Below, piece after piece: positions 24,374-33,274 of a stretch of DNA of 53,991 bases. Each line of letters opens with the position of its first letter. Within the stretch, counting starts at the first letter, position 1. Below the pieces are notes generated by a model. The model worked only from the letters and a program-made list of their open reading frames with translations. It ran no database searches and had not been told where the DNA came from. The position numbers were made by a program, and so were the translations under genes. The stretch is taken from the NCBI GenBank assembly GCA_050246595.1, contig JBFWVT010000032.1:1-53991 (forward strand), given 5' to 3'. Source of the stretch: DATARH01 sp050246595 (GTDB lineage: Bacteria > Pseudomonadota > Alphaproteobacteria > ATCC43930 > CGMCC-115725).

Positions 24374-25864
24374 GTGGCCGGTTCGGGAAATTCCGCTGTA
24401 GGCACGATCTACGCCCCGGCCACCGCGCCGGGGCGTGCCGGGATTGCTGTGATCCGCCTGTCCGGTCCCCAGGCCGGGGCGGCGCTGAAAGAGCTCGCCG
24501 GGACGCTGCCGCCGCCGCGCACCGCGCGCCGCGTCCGGGTGCGCGACCCGGATACCGGCGAGGCGCTCGATGACGCGCTGGCGCTGTGGTTTCCCGGACC
24601 GCGCAGTGCCACCGGCGAGGATGTCGCCGAACTGCACCTGCACGGCAGCCGCGCTGTGCTCGCTTCGGTCATAGCGGTATTGCGCCGCCAGGGATTGCGC
24701 CTTGCCGAACCCGGCGAATTCACGCGGCGCGCCTTTCTGAACGGCAAGCTCGATCTGACCCAGGCCGAGGCGGTGGCCGATCTCGCCGCCGCCGAGACCG
24801 AGGCGCAGCGCCGTCAGGCGTTGCGTCAGCTCGACGGCGCGCTCGGGGCGCTGTATCGCGGGTGGAGCGAGCGTCTGCTGCGGCTGCTGGCGCATCTCGA
24901 AGCGGCGATCGATTTTCCCGACGAGGACCTCCCCCCCGAGATCGAGATCAGGGTCGCCGAAGATACGGCGGCGCTGGCCGGCGAGATCGATGCGCATCTG
25001 GCCGACGGACATCGCGGCGAGCGGCTGCGCGACGGGATCGTGGTCGCGATCCTGGGACCGCCGAATGCCGGCAAATCGAGCCTGTTGAACCGGCTCGCCC
25101 GGCGCGAGGCGGCGATCACCTCGCCGGTTGCCGGCACGACACGCGATGTGATCGAGGTGGCGATCGATCTCGCCGGGTATCCGGTCGTGCTCGCCGACAC
25201 CGCCGGGCTGCGCGAGAGTGCCGATCTGATCGAGCAGGAGGGGCTGCGGCGGGCGCTGCTGCGCGCCGAGGCGGCCGAATTGCGGCTGTTCGTCTTCGAT
25301 ACATCACGCCCGCAGGACGCCGCGGGGGCGGCGGCCTGGCCCGGTCCGGACACGATCCTTGTCGCGAACAAGGCCGATCTGCTTGCAACAAGGGTAAACC
25401 CCTCTCCCGCGGTGCGGGAGAGGGCCTGCCCCGGACCTGATCCGGGGGTGGACGCAGGCGGCAGCCTGCGGCCGGGTGAGGGTGCCGGCCGCAGCGCGGC
25501 TGCCTGCCCCCTCACCCCTGCCCTCTCCCCCGATGGGGGAGAGGGAGTAATGAGTGGCGCGCTTCCGGTGTCGGCGCTGACCGGACAAGGCATCCCCGAA
25601 CTGATCGCGGCGCTGACTTCGCGCATCGCCCAGGGCTATGACAAAGGCTATGACAGCGCCGCGCCGCTGCTGACCCGCGCCCGGCATCGCGAGGCGCTGG
25701 AGGAAGCCGCCAAAGCGCTGCGCCGCTCGCTGACTGCCCCGCTGCCGGAATTGCGCGCCGAGGATTTGCGGCTGGCGTGGCGCAGCCTCGGCCGCATCAC
25801 CGGCCGGGCCGATATCGAGGATCTGCTCGACGTAATCTTCGCCGACTTCTGCCTCGGGAAGTGA
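24374..25864 (+). CDS. mnmE: tRNA modification GTPase MnmE, with in-frame repeat insertion
   Basis: A 496-residue GTPase that, with MnmG, adds the carboxymethylaminomethyl or related group to U34 of tRNAs. It shows the N-terminal folate domain TIYAPATAPGRAGIAVIRLSG, then G1 GPPNAGKSS, TTRD, DTAGLRES, NKADLL and SALTGQG. The closing FCLGK resembles the usual C-terminal Cys motif. The protein is about 50 residues longer than usual because residues about 341-392 come from a palindromic repeat inserted between the NKAD and SAL motifs. The start is taken as GTG 24374, where homology begins; in-frame ATGs upstream lie in the palindrome. It is followed by mnmG. Confidence 0.93.
   Translation: MAGSGNSAVGTIYAPATAPGRAGIAVIRLSGPQAGAALKELAGTLPPPRTARRVRVRDPDTGEALDDALALWFPGPRSATGEDVAELHLHGSRAVLASVIAVLRRQGLRLAEPGEFTRRAFLNGKLDLTQAEAVADLAAAETEAQRRQALRQLDGALGALYRGWSERLLRLLAHLEAAIDFPDEDLPPEIEIRVAEDTAALAGEIDAHLADGHRGERLRDGIVVAILGPPNAGKSSLLNRLARREAAITSPVAGTTRDVIEVAIDLAGYPVVLADTAGLRESADLIEQEGLRRALLRAEAAELRLFVFDTSRPQDAAGAAAWPGPDTILVANKADLLATRVNPSPAVRERACPGPDPGVDAGGSLRPGEGAGRSAAACPLTPALSPDGGEGVMSGALPVSALTGQGIPELIAALTSRIAQGYDKGYDSAAPLLTRARHREALEEAAKALRRSLTAPLPELRAEDLRLAWRSLGRITGRADIEDLLDVIFADFCLGK
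25400..25545. repeat. Palindromic repeat inserted inside mnmE
   Basis: Three hairpins lie in tandem: CCCTCTCCCGC/GCGGGAGAGGG (25400-25424), CCCCGGA/TCCGGGG (25429-25447), and CCCTCTCCCC/GGGGGAGAGGG (25521-25545). The same CCCCGGAxxTGATCCGGGG unit occurs at 37052-37070 and 41041-41059. The mnmE frame stays open through it. Confidence 0.85.
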
Positions 25865-25919
25865 GGCACCGTCTGGGCAAGCTCGACAGGCGTGTGCCGC
25901 CTACCTAAATTTGCCGGCC

Positions 25920-27809
25920 ATGAAACAGGCGACCGAATACTACGATGTTGTCGTGATCGGCGGCGGCCATGCCGGATGCGAGGCGGCGGCGGCGGCGGCG
26001 CGGCTCGGTACACGCGCGGCGCTGCTGACGCATTCGCGCGCGACGATCGGGGAAATGTCGTGCAACCCGGCGATCGGCGGTCTGGCGAAGGGCCATCTGG
26101 TGCGCGAGATCGACGCGCTCGACGGGGTCATGGGGCGCGCGATCGACCGCGCCGGCATCCAGTTCCGCTTGCTGAACCGCAGCAAGGGACCGGCGGTGCG
26201 GGGTCCGCGCGCCCAGGCCGACCGCAAACTGTACCGGCAGGCGATGCAGGACATCCTTGCCGAGTTCGATACTCTCGACATCGTCGAGGGGGCGGCCGAG
26301 GATCTGATGCTCGACCGAGCCGGCCGGGTCTGCGGTGTCGCGCTCGGCGACGGGCGCGCGATGCGGGCCGGAAGGATCGTGCTGACCACCGGAACGTTTC
26401 TCGGCGGTCTGATCCATATCGGCGACGAAAAAATCCCGGCCGGGCGGGTCGGCGAGGCGCCCTCGCTCGGTCTGTCGCGGACCTTGCGCGGGATGGGTTT
26501 TGCGCTCGGGCGGCTGAAGACCGGTACGCCGCCGCGGCTCGACGGCAACACAATCGACTGGCGGGGTCTCGACGTGCAGCCCGGCGATGACCCGCCGGCG
26601 CCGTTCTCGTTCCTCACCGAGAAGATCACGACACCGCAGATCGTCTGCCACATCACCGAGACCAACCCGGCGACGCATCGGGTGATCCGGGCCAATCTCG
26701 ACCGCTCGCCGCTCTATGCCGGCGAGATCACCGGGGTCGGACCGCGCTACTGCCCGTCGATCGAGGACAAGGTGGTGCGCTTCGCCGAGCGCGAGCGGCA
26801 CCAGATTTTTCTGGAGCCGGAGGGTCTCGACGACGACACGATCTACCCGAACGGCATCTCGACCTCGCTGCCGCGCGATGTGCAGATTGCGCTGCTGGCG
26901 ACGATACCGGGGCTTGAGCGCGCGGTGATGCGGCGGCCCGGTTATGCGATCGAATACGATTACGTCGATCCGCGCGAGCTGTATCCGACCCTGGAGACGC
27001 GGCTTGTTCCGGGTCTTTATTTCGCCGGTCAGATCAACGGCACCACGGGGTACGAGGAGGCGGCGGCGCAGGGGCTGATCGCCGGGCTGAACGCGGCCCT
27101 CTCGGCGTCCGGGGCGGCCTCGGGGGCGGAACCGTTCACGCTTGATCGGGCCGACGCCTATATCGGCGTGCTGATCGATGATCTCGTGACCCGCGGCACC
27201 GGCGAGCCGTATCGCATGTTCACCTCGCGCGCCGAGTACCGGTTGACCCTGCGCGCCGACAATGCCGACCAGCGCCTGACCCCAAAGGGGATCGCGATCG
27301 GCGCGGTCGGCGGCGAGCGCGCCGGTGCCTTCGCGGCGAAAATGACGGCGCTCGATACGGCGCGCCAAACGGCTTCCGCATTGCGCCTGTCGCCGACCGC
27401 GCTGCGCCGGCATGGTCTCGCGGTCAATGCCGACGGGGTGCCGCGCTCGGCCGCCGAATTGCTGGCGCATCCCGGCATCGACATGGCCCGGCTCGCCGCG
27501 ATCTGGCCCGAACTCGGGAATATCCCGGCCGATATCACCGAGCAGCTCGAAATCGACGCACGCTATTCGGGCTATCTCGAACGGCAGGCGCGCGACATCG
27601 CCGCGTTCCGCCGCGACGAGGCGCTGTTGCTGCCATCGGACCTCGACTACGTCGCGATCGGCGGCTTGTCGGCCGAGATAAGGAGCAAGCTCGCGGCGGC
27701 ACGGCCGGCGACATTGGGGGCGGCATCGCGCATCTCCGGCGTGACCCCGGCGGCGCTGGTCGCGTTGCTGCAATACGTCAGGCGCCGTCCGGAACCGCGC
27801 GCCGCTTGA
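25920..27809 (+). CDS. mnmG: tRNA uridine-5-carboxymethylaminomethyl modification enzyme MnmG
   Basis: A 629-residue FAD protein that partners MnmE in modifying U34 of tRNA. It has VVVIGGGHAGCEAA (FAD site) and the MSCNPAIGGLAKGHLVREIDALDG signature. Later come FLGGLIHIGDEKIPAGR, RLKTGTPPRLD and GTTGYEEAAAQG. The ATG at 25920 is chosen; a TTG nine bases upstream is possible. It sits 55 bases after mnmE in the conserved mnmE-mnmG-rsmG-parA-parB order. Confidence 0.97.
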   Translation: MKQATEYYDVVVIGGGHAGCEAAAAAARLGTRAALLTHSRATIGEMSCNPAIGGLAKGHLVREIDALDGVMGRAIDRAGIQFRLLNRSKGPAVRGPRAQADRKLYRQAMQDILAEFDTLDIVEGAAEDLMLDRAGRVCGVALGDGRAMRAGRIVLTTGTFLGGLIHIGDEKIPAGRVGEAPSLGLSRTLRGMGFALGRLKTGTPPRLDGNTIDWRGLDVQPGDDPPAPFSFLTEKITTPQIVCHITETNPATHRVIRANLDRSPLYAGEITGVGPRYCPSIEDKVVRFAERERHQIFLEPEGLDDDTIYPNGISTSLPRDVQIALLATIPGLERAVMRRPGYAIEYDYVDPRELYPTLETRLVPGLYFAGQINGTTGYEEAAAQGLIAGLNAALSASGAASGAEPFTLDRADAYIGVLIDDLVTRGTGEPYRMFTSRAEYRLTLRADNADQRLTPKGIAIGAVGGERAGAFAAKMTALDTARQTASALRLSPTALRRHGLAVNADGVPRSAAELLAHPGIDMARLAAIWPELGNIPADITEQLEIDARYSGYLERQARDIAAFRRDEALLLPSDLDYVAIGGLSAEIRSKLAAARPATLGAASRISGVTPAALVALLQYVRRRPEPRAA

Positions 27810-27947
27810 CCGGGCCGCCGATCCCGGTTTGCCCAAAGACCGGCACGATCGCGGGTATGACGGATGTCGCCGGCAATTTCGCCAGGTTCATCGGCTAATA
27901 TCGATGCTTCGGAGCGGCGTTTGGAAGACCGGGAACCTGGAGTTGAG

Positions 27948-28118
27948 ATGAAACAATTCAACAGGTTGCTGACTACAGATTTGCTGCTGAATTATTCGGG
28001 CGCTCTGCCGTGTCCAACCGCGAGTTGTGCTTCTCCCGCCGGCGCTCCGTCCCCGGATCATGGCCGGACCCGCGGGCGGGTCGGTAACGATGCCGGCTGT
28101 CCGGGCAAAGCCGCCTGA
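27948..28118 (+). CDS. Possible 56-residue leader ORF overlapping rsmG
   Basis: ATG at 27948 with GGAG nine bases upstream opens a 57-codon frame (MKQFNRLLTTDLLLNYSG, then Pro/Ala/Gly-rich sequence) whose TGA overlaps the likely CTG start of rsmG. The later composition does not look like a folded protein. It may only serve to bring ribosomes to rsmG. This is the only candidate feature in the gap between mnmG and rsmG. Confidence 0.25.
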   Translation: MKQFNRLLTTDLLLNYSGALPCPTASCASPAGAPSPDHGRTRGRVGNDAGCPGKAA

Positions 28119-28750
28119 CCCCGGACGAATTCGCCGCGCTGGCCGGTGTTTCCCGTGAAACACTGGCGCGGCTGAAAGCCCATGCCGGGCTGCTCAAGAC
28201 CTGGTCGGCGCGCATCAACCTGATCGCGTCGAGCACGCTGGCCGATCCGTGGCGCCGCCATTTTCTCGATTCGGCGCAACTGTTCCCGCTGATCCCGGCC
28301 GGGGCGGAGAGCCTTGTCGATCTCGGCAGCGGCGCCGGGTTTCCCGGGCTGGTGCTTGCGATAATGGGAGTACCGGGGGTCGAACTGGTCGAATCGGACG
28401 CTCGCAAATGCGCCTTTCTGCGCGAGGCGGCGCGAGTTGCCGAGACGCCGGTGACGATCCGCAACGCGCGAATCGAGACCATTCCCCCTCATCCGGTCGC
28501 CGTCGTCACGGCCCGCGGCTGTGCCCCTCTTGACCAGCTTCTCTCGTATTCTCAACGGTTTATCGGCCCTGAGACGGTATGCCTCTTTCCAAAGGGCGAG
28601 CAGGCCCGGCAAGAGTTGGCGGCAGTGCAGGAAAGCTGGGAGTTCGATGTCACGACCCATCCGAGCCGAACCGATCCGCGCGGTGTCGTTCTGTGTCTGA
28701 GCCGGGTGCGACCCCGTGAGCAAGGACATGAGCGAGACGGCGGCAACTAA
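28115..28750 (+). CDS. rsmG: 16S rRNA (guanine-N7) methyltransferase RsmG, apparent CTG start
   Basis: About 211 residues: (M)TPDEFAALAGVSRETLARLKAH, then WSARINLI, DPWRRHFLDSAQL, and the AdoMet motif SLVDLGSGAGFPGLVLA. RsmG methylates G527 of 16S rRNA. In this frame the last upstream stop is TAA at 28085-28087 and no ATG, GTG or TTG occurs before the conserved N-terminus. The CTG at 28115 fits the place where relatives start and overlaps the stop of the upstream ORF (CTGA). The 3-prime end overlaps parA. A base error or upstream frameshift is the alternative. Confidence 0.88.
   Translation: MTPDEFAALAGVSRETLARLKAHAGLLKTWSARINLIASSTLADPWRRHFLDSAQLFPLIPAGAESLVDLGSGAGFPGLVLAIMGVPGVELVESDARKCAFLREAARVAETPVTIRNARIETIPPHPVAVVTARGCAPLDQLLSYSQRFIGPETVCLFPKGEQARQELAAVQESWEFDVTTHPSRTDPRGVVLCLSRVRPREQGHERDGGN
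28147..28162. promoter_or_regulatory. parS-like centromere site inside rsmG
   Basis: TGTTTCCCGTGAAACA differs from the ParB-binding consensus TGTTTCACGTGAAACA at one position. It lies about 1.4 kb from parB, where origin-proximal parS sites are expected. It encodes part of VSRET in RsmG. Confidence 0.75.
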
Positions 28751-29549
28751 TCCGGAGCGGCCGAGTGCCGCCTCGCGGCGGGCGCGTGTCGTCGCGATCG
28801 CCAATCAGAAAGGCGGGGTCGGCAAGACGACGACCGCGGTCAATCTGGCGACCGCGCTGGCCGCCGCCGGCGACCGCGTCCTGGTTATCGATCTGGACCC
28901 GCAAGGCAATGCCAGCACCGGGTTCGGCATCCCGCGCGACGCGCGCGAAGTCACCAGCTACGAGCTGCTGCTCGGCGATGCCGATTTGGAAATCGCTGCG
29001 ATCGCCACCGCGGTGCCGCGTCTGTCGCTGGTGCCGGCCTCGCCCGATCTGGCCGGCGCCGAGATCGAATTGAGCGGACGGGCGCAGCGCGAATTCCTGC
29101 TGCGCAAGGCGGTGCGCAGCCGGATGGGGGCATACGACCAGGTGCTGATCGACTGCCCGCCCTCGCTGAACCTGCTGACGGTCAACGCGCTGGTCGCCGC
29201 CGATCGCGTGCTGGTGCCGCTGCAATGCGAGTTCTATGCGCTTGAGGGTCTCGCACAGCTGACCCAGACGATCGAGCGCGTGCGGCAGGCACTGAACCCG
29301 CGGCTCGCACTGCACGGGGTGCTGCTGACGATGTACGACCGGCGCAACAATCTGTGCGATCTCGTCGCGGCCGATGTGCGCGGCCATTTTGGCGAGAAGG
29401 TGTACGACACCGTGATCCCGCGCAATGTCCGCGTGTCGGAGGCGCCCTCGCACGGCATGCCGGTGCTGATCTACGACCACCGCTGTCCGGGGTCGCAGGC
29501 CTATATCAGGCTCGCGGCCGAGATCATGCGGCGCGGCGCGGCGGCGTGA
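28716..29549 (+). CDS. parA: Chromosome partitioning ATPase ParA
   Basis: A 277-residue Walker-type ATPase with the deviant Walker A KGGVGKTTT (residues 32-40), LVIDLDPQGNASTGFG, and VLIDCPPSLNLLTVNAL. It moves ParB-parS complexes during chromosome segregation. The start is GTG 28716 or ATG 28728; both lie inside the end of rsmG. It is followed ten bases later by parB. Confidence 0.96.
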   Translation: MSKDMSETAATNPERPSAASRRARVVAIANQKGGVGKTTTAVNLATALAAAGDRVLVIDLDPQGNASTGFGIPRDAREVTSYELLLGDADLEIAAIATAVPRLSLVPASPDLAGAEIELSGRAQREFLLRKAVRSRMGAYDQVLIDCPPSLNLLTVNALVAADRVLVPLQCEFYALEGLAQLTQTIERVRQALNPRLALHGVLLTMYDRRNNLCDLVAADVRGHFGEKVYDTVIPRNVRVSEAPSHGMPVLIYDHRCPGSQAYIRLAAEIMRRGAAA

Positions 29550-29559
29550 GCCCCCCGGC

Positions 29560-30507
29560 ATGAATGACGACATTATGAATGACGACATCGCCGACAATCC
29601 GCCGCAGATTGCCGCTGCGGAAGGCGGCGCGCGCGGCAGGCGCCCGTCGCTCGGACGCGGTCTCGCGGCGCTGTTCGGCGAGAGCGGGACGCATCTCCCG
29701 TCCGAGGCGGGCGGCGCGCACCCAAGCGGCATCCGCTCGGTGCCGATCGAGGCGATCCGACCCTCGCCATTCCAGCCGCGGCGTCATTTCGCCGAGGAGG
29801 AACTGGAAGGGCTGGCGCAGTCGATCCGCGGCAAAGGGATTGTGCAGCCGCTGCTCGTGCGCCCGGTGGAGGATAACACGGAGGGGGGAGCCGATTACGA
29901 GCTGGTGGCCGGTGAGCGCCGCTGGCGCGCCGCGCAGCGCGTCGGGTTGCACGAGGTCCCGGTCCTGGTCCGCGGCTTCAGCGATTCCGAGGTGATCGAG
30001 ATCGCGCTGGTCGAGAATTTGCAGCGCCAGGACCTGTCGGCGCTCGAAGAGGCCGAGGCCTATAGCCGTCTGATGCGCGAATTCGGCCGCAGCCAGGCGA
30101 GCCTCGCCGAAATTGTCGGCAAGAGCCGCAGCCATGTCGCAAACACGGTCCGGCTGCTGTCGCTGCCGGAACCGGTGCGCCGGAGCCTCGAAGAAGGCGC
30201 GCTGTCGGCCGGTCATGCCCGCGCGCTGCTCGGCGCCCCCGATCCGGTGTCGCTGGCCGAGGACGTCGTGCGCCGCGGTCTCAACGTGAGGGCCACCGAA
30301 ACGCTGGTGCGCCGCCGTCTTGCACAGCCCGCGCCGCGGCCAAAACCGGCGCGCGACGCCGATACGCTCGCGCTCGAACGCGACCTTTCGGCTACGCTCG
30401 GTCTGCGCGTCACGCTGACGCCCAGATCGCGCGGCGGCAGCCTGACGCTGCACTATGCGAGCCTCGACCAGCTCGACCGGATACTGGCCATGCTGCGGCG
30501 GCCGTGA
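29560..30507 (+). CDS. parB: Chromosome partitioning protein ParB
   Basis: A 315-residue CTP-dependent DNA clamp. It has a short N-terminal tail, then SVPIEAIRPSPFQPRRHF, the CTP-binding GERRWRAA box, and ALVENLQRQDLSALEEAEAY. The helix-turn-helix KSRSHVANTVRLL reads parS. It loads at parS (candidate at 28147) and spreads. It is the last gene of the mnmE-parB block. Confidence 0.97.
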   Translation: MNDDIMNDDIADNPPQIAAAEGGARGRRPSLGRGLAALFGESGTHLPSEAGGAHPSGIRSVPIEAIRPSPFQPRRHFAEEELEGLAQSIRGKGIVQPLLVRPVEDNTEGGADYELVAGERRWRAAQRVGLHEVPVLVRGFSDSEVIEIALVENLQRQDLSALEEAEAYSRLMREFGRSQASLAEIVGKSRSHVANTVRLLSLPEPVRRSLEEGALSAGHARALLGAPDPVSLAEDVVRRGLNVRATETLVRRRLAQPAPRPKPARDADTLALERDLSATLGLRVTLTPRSRGGSLTLHYASLDQLDRILAMLRRP

Positions 30508-30598
30508 GCGGGACCCCTTTGACCGCAGACCGCACCGGCTCTCGCGAGGCGAGAAATCCGGCGGGGCCGTCCGTCACGATTGCCGTCCGGGGAGAAGG

Positions 30599-31864
30599 CT
30601 ATTCGGCGGCCATCCGGTGATGGGTGGCGTAGCCGGTCGTGGCGCCCTGGCGGTCCTTGTCCGGACGCAGCCCCGGCACCGGGTTCGGCCCCTGACTCTC
30701 GAAGCGGTACTCGTCGGGGAGCTTGATGCGCGCCTCGGCGATGACCTGCTCGGTCGGCACACCGCCCGCGTTGACCACGTGCTGGTACTGGTGGAAGCGA
30801 TGGTCGGGCGGGAGCTGCGTAACCGAAACAAAGCGCGTTCCGTCCGCGGTCAGATCGACTTGGTTCTTCAGCACCTGCCGCACATACTCCTTGTTCTCCT
30901 TGAACAGCATCGGACGCTCGATCGCCTTGGGCAGGAACTCGGCCGGGTCGCGATTTTCGACGGCCCGCATCATCTCGCAGGCGATGCGCAGATGCTCGAT
31001 CTCCATGTTCAAATGCAGCTCGTACAGCGCCTTGACTTTCGGGTCGGGTTCCTGCTGCATAAACGACCAATAGAGCCAGCACTCGTTGTATTCGTGCCAG
31101 ACCAGGTTTTCGAGCCAGCTTATGCTCGGGTCCTGGATCGATTCATACTGCGTGACGTGCTGTTCCTCGATCTGGCCGATTTCGAGATACAGCCCGCGCG
31201 CCAGCGGTTCCATGAACCGGTTGCCGATCGTCATGTAGTAGTTCATCGTCTGCTGCTCGGCCGACATGACGGTCAGCGCGTTCAGGATCGATTGCGGGTC
31301 GGCCGCCTTCGCGGTCATCGGCCGGCGGATGTCGTCGCGCGGATCGCGATGCTCGAAGATCGTCGGGCGACCTGGCGTGATCTCGGTCAGCCCGCCGACG
31401 ATCTTCTCCGCCTTCTTACCCTCCAGCATCAGCAGCAGGTTGGCGTAGCGGTACAGATGGTCGAAATCTTCGAGCAGGCCGAAATCATAGACCTGTTTCA
31501 GATACGGGTCCGGCTCGTTCTGCGCCACCCACGAGGTCAGATCGACCGCGACCTGCTCGTAGCCGATCGTCACTTCGAGCGTGCTTTCGTCGCCTGGGAT
31601 AAGCCAGTTTACGGCTTTCTGCTGCTGCTGCTCGACGCGCCGGACCAGCGCCAGCATTTCCTTGATTTTCGGATCGACCGTGTGCCGGTTCATATTGTGC
31701 GAAAACAGCGCGGCTTCGACTTCGATGCCGTTCATGGTGATGCCGCGGCAGCGGCTGAACGCGTGTACCTGGTTCTTGTCGTAAGGTGTCGTGTTCAGCT
31801 CCGACCAGTTGCGGAACTGCCGTTCGATCGGGATGCCGCGTTCTTGCAGTGGGTTGAATGACAT
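30599..31864 (-). CDS. Ferritin-like diiron-type protein of unknown function
   Basis: A 421-residue protein, not recognised by name. The centre carries the diiron four-helix pattern: Glu203, then Glu233-x-x-His236 (QIEEQH), Glu258 (WHEYNE), and Glu288-x-x-His291 (MEIEH). An earlier stretch, GYEQVAVDLTSW to LLEDFDHLYRYANLL (residues about 101-145), may be a second helical pair. No signal peptide is seen. The C-terminal 130 residues are loop-rich. Activity could be an oxidase, oxygenase or peroxide scavenger. It lies beside an arylsulfotransferase-type gene on the same strand. Confidence 0.7.
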   Translation of the reverse strand: MSFNPLQERGIPIERQFRNWSELNTTPYDKNQVHAFSRCRGITMNGIEVEAALFSHNMNRHTVDPKIKEMLALVRRVEQQQQKAVNWLIPGDESTLEVTIGYEQVAVDLTSWVAQNEPDPYLKQVYDFGLLEDFDHLYRYANLLLMLEGKKAEKIVGGLTEITPGRPTIFEHRDPRDDIRRPMTAKAADPQSILNALTVMSAEQQTMNYYMTIGNRFMEPLARGLYLEIGQIEEQHVTQYESIQDPSISWLENLVWHEYNECWLYWSFMQQEPDPKVKALYELHLNMEIEHLRIACEMMRAVENRDPAEFLPKAIERPMLFKENKEYVRQVLKNQVDLTADGTRFVSVTQLPPDHRFHQYQHVVNAGGVPTEQVIAEARIKLPDEYRFESQGPNPVPGLRPDKDRQGATTGYATHHRMAAE

Positions 31865-32016
31865 GGATTGCTCCGCAAGTGTTGCGTCTGTTGTGTCTCT
31901 CGCCGACGATCGTCGGTTAGCGCGGAAACGGGCCGATCTCGATGCCCGTTCCAGGCTCCACTTGCGGTGAAATGACGGGGTGTGGCGGGTGCCGATTGTG
32001 CTTCAGAAACCGCGGC

Positions 32017-33174
32017 TTATGAGGGACCGCGCCGCGCTGCGGCGATCTCGTCTTCGGTATAGCGGAAGGCGCGGAACACCCAGTTGTTGAGACCGGGCCG
32101 GCCGCTTTCGTGAAAGAAGTGCGGGCTGACATACTCCCATACCACCTGCTTGTCCGGCGTCACCTCGAACAGGCGGCCGTGCACGCCCTCGCAGATCAGC
32201 GTGTTGCCGTTGGCGAGCCGCGTCGCGCCGGAGATATACGGGCTGAAGAAGTTGAACAGCGACTGGTCGGTATACTCCCAGACAATCTCGCCGGTGCGGG
32301 GATCGACCTCGATGATCCGCGAGAACGTCGCGGGGTGGTCGCGCCGGTGCGTGCCGTTGTCAAAGATCAGCACATTGCCGTTTGGCAGCGGTCGCGGGTC
32401 GTGCTGTTGCGCCAGCGGCGGCGGACCGAGCTCCCAGACGATCCTGCCGCTGGCCCGATCGATCATGACAACGGTCGAGATGTTGCGGAAGCTGACCAGG
32501 ATGTTGCCGTCGGCGGTTTCGGCTACCGTGTTGGCATGCGTCCATTCGGCGCGGTGGTCCTGCGGCGTAATCGGATGCGTCGCCGGGTCGAGATGCTCCC
32601 AGCTGCGCCATTCCCAGACGATTTTCCCCCCAGTCGTCATCTCGATCAGATAGTCGGCATAGATCAGCCCGTCGGCCTCGGTGCCGGGCAGACCGCCTTG
32701 GACCCGGCGCGCGAGATCGGCCGCGAGCGGTTTCAGACAGAGCAGCAGGATGTTGCCGTTCTTGAGCTTGCGCGCATCGTGGTGGTGGTCGAGGTGGCGC
32801 ACCTCCCACAGAACCCGTCCCTGCCAGTCGGCTTCGAGCGCGGCACCGGCCTTGAAGCGCGGCCACGCCTCGAAGCGGCCGAGATCGTCCATGATCTTGC
32901 CGCCATAAAACAGATTGCCGTTGTCCAGCAAGTATCCGTAAAGCCCGGGGCGGTATGGCATCGACCAGCGATGCGCGACCTCTCCGTTCATGTCGATCAG
33001 ATAGACCGCGCCGTCGCCGAACATCGGCGCGAACAGCGTATAGCCGTGTTGCGCGAGCGCCGGGTCGTGTGCGATCAGGCCGGTGCGCGTGCGGCGTGTC
33101 TTCTGCTGGTCGACAAGAGTCAAGGCAGGTCTCCGCTTTGGCAAGGGAACCGCGCGAGGCGCGGCCACGGTCAT
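32017..33174 (-). CDS. Arylsulfotransferase (ASST)-type beta-propeller protein
   Basis: A 385-residue protein with repeated propeller blades ending in NGN motifs: LDNGNLFYGG, LKNGNILLLC, TADGNILVSF, LPNGNVLIFDNG and LANGNTLICEG, each preceded by WEY, WEW or WEL strands. This is the pattern of the ASST/PQQ-like family. No signal peptide is seen after ATG 33174, whereas many classical ASST enzymes are periplasmic, so it may have another role. The catalytic histidine cannot be assigned with certainty, though HHHDARKLKNGN and QDHRAEWTHANT are candidate sites. Confidence 0.8.
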   Translation of the reverse strand: MTVAAPRAVPLPKRRPALTLVDQQKTRRTRTGLIAHDPALAQHGYTLFAPMFGDGAVYLIDMNGEVAHRWSMPYRPGLYGYLLDNGNLFYGGKIMDDLGRFEAWPRFKAGAALEADWQGRVLWEVRHLDHHHDARKLKNGNILLLCLKPLAADLARRVQGGLPGTEADGLIYADYLIEMTTGGKIVWEWRSWEHLDPATHPITPQDHRAEWTHANTVAETADGNILVSFRNISTVVMIDRASGRIVWELGPPPLAQQHDPRPLPNGNVLIFDNGTHRRDHPATFSRIIEVDPRTGEIVWEYTDQSLFNFFSPYISGATRLANGNTLICEGVHGRLFEVTPDKQVVWEYVSPHFFHESGRPGLNNWVFRAFRYTEDEIAAARRGPS

Positions 33175-33274
33175 CGCGGTATCGCCTCGCTCTCCGATCG
33201 TCCGACGGACGAGTCGGCGCGCGCACCGCGATTCGCCGCAGTGTACGCGAATTCGCCCGAGGAAGGAGGAGCAC

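Noticed and set aside
25905..27836. 643-codon frame antisense to mnmG
   Set aside because: Shadow of a highly conserved gene.
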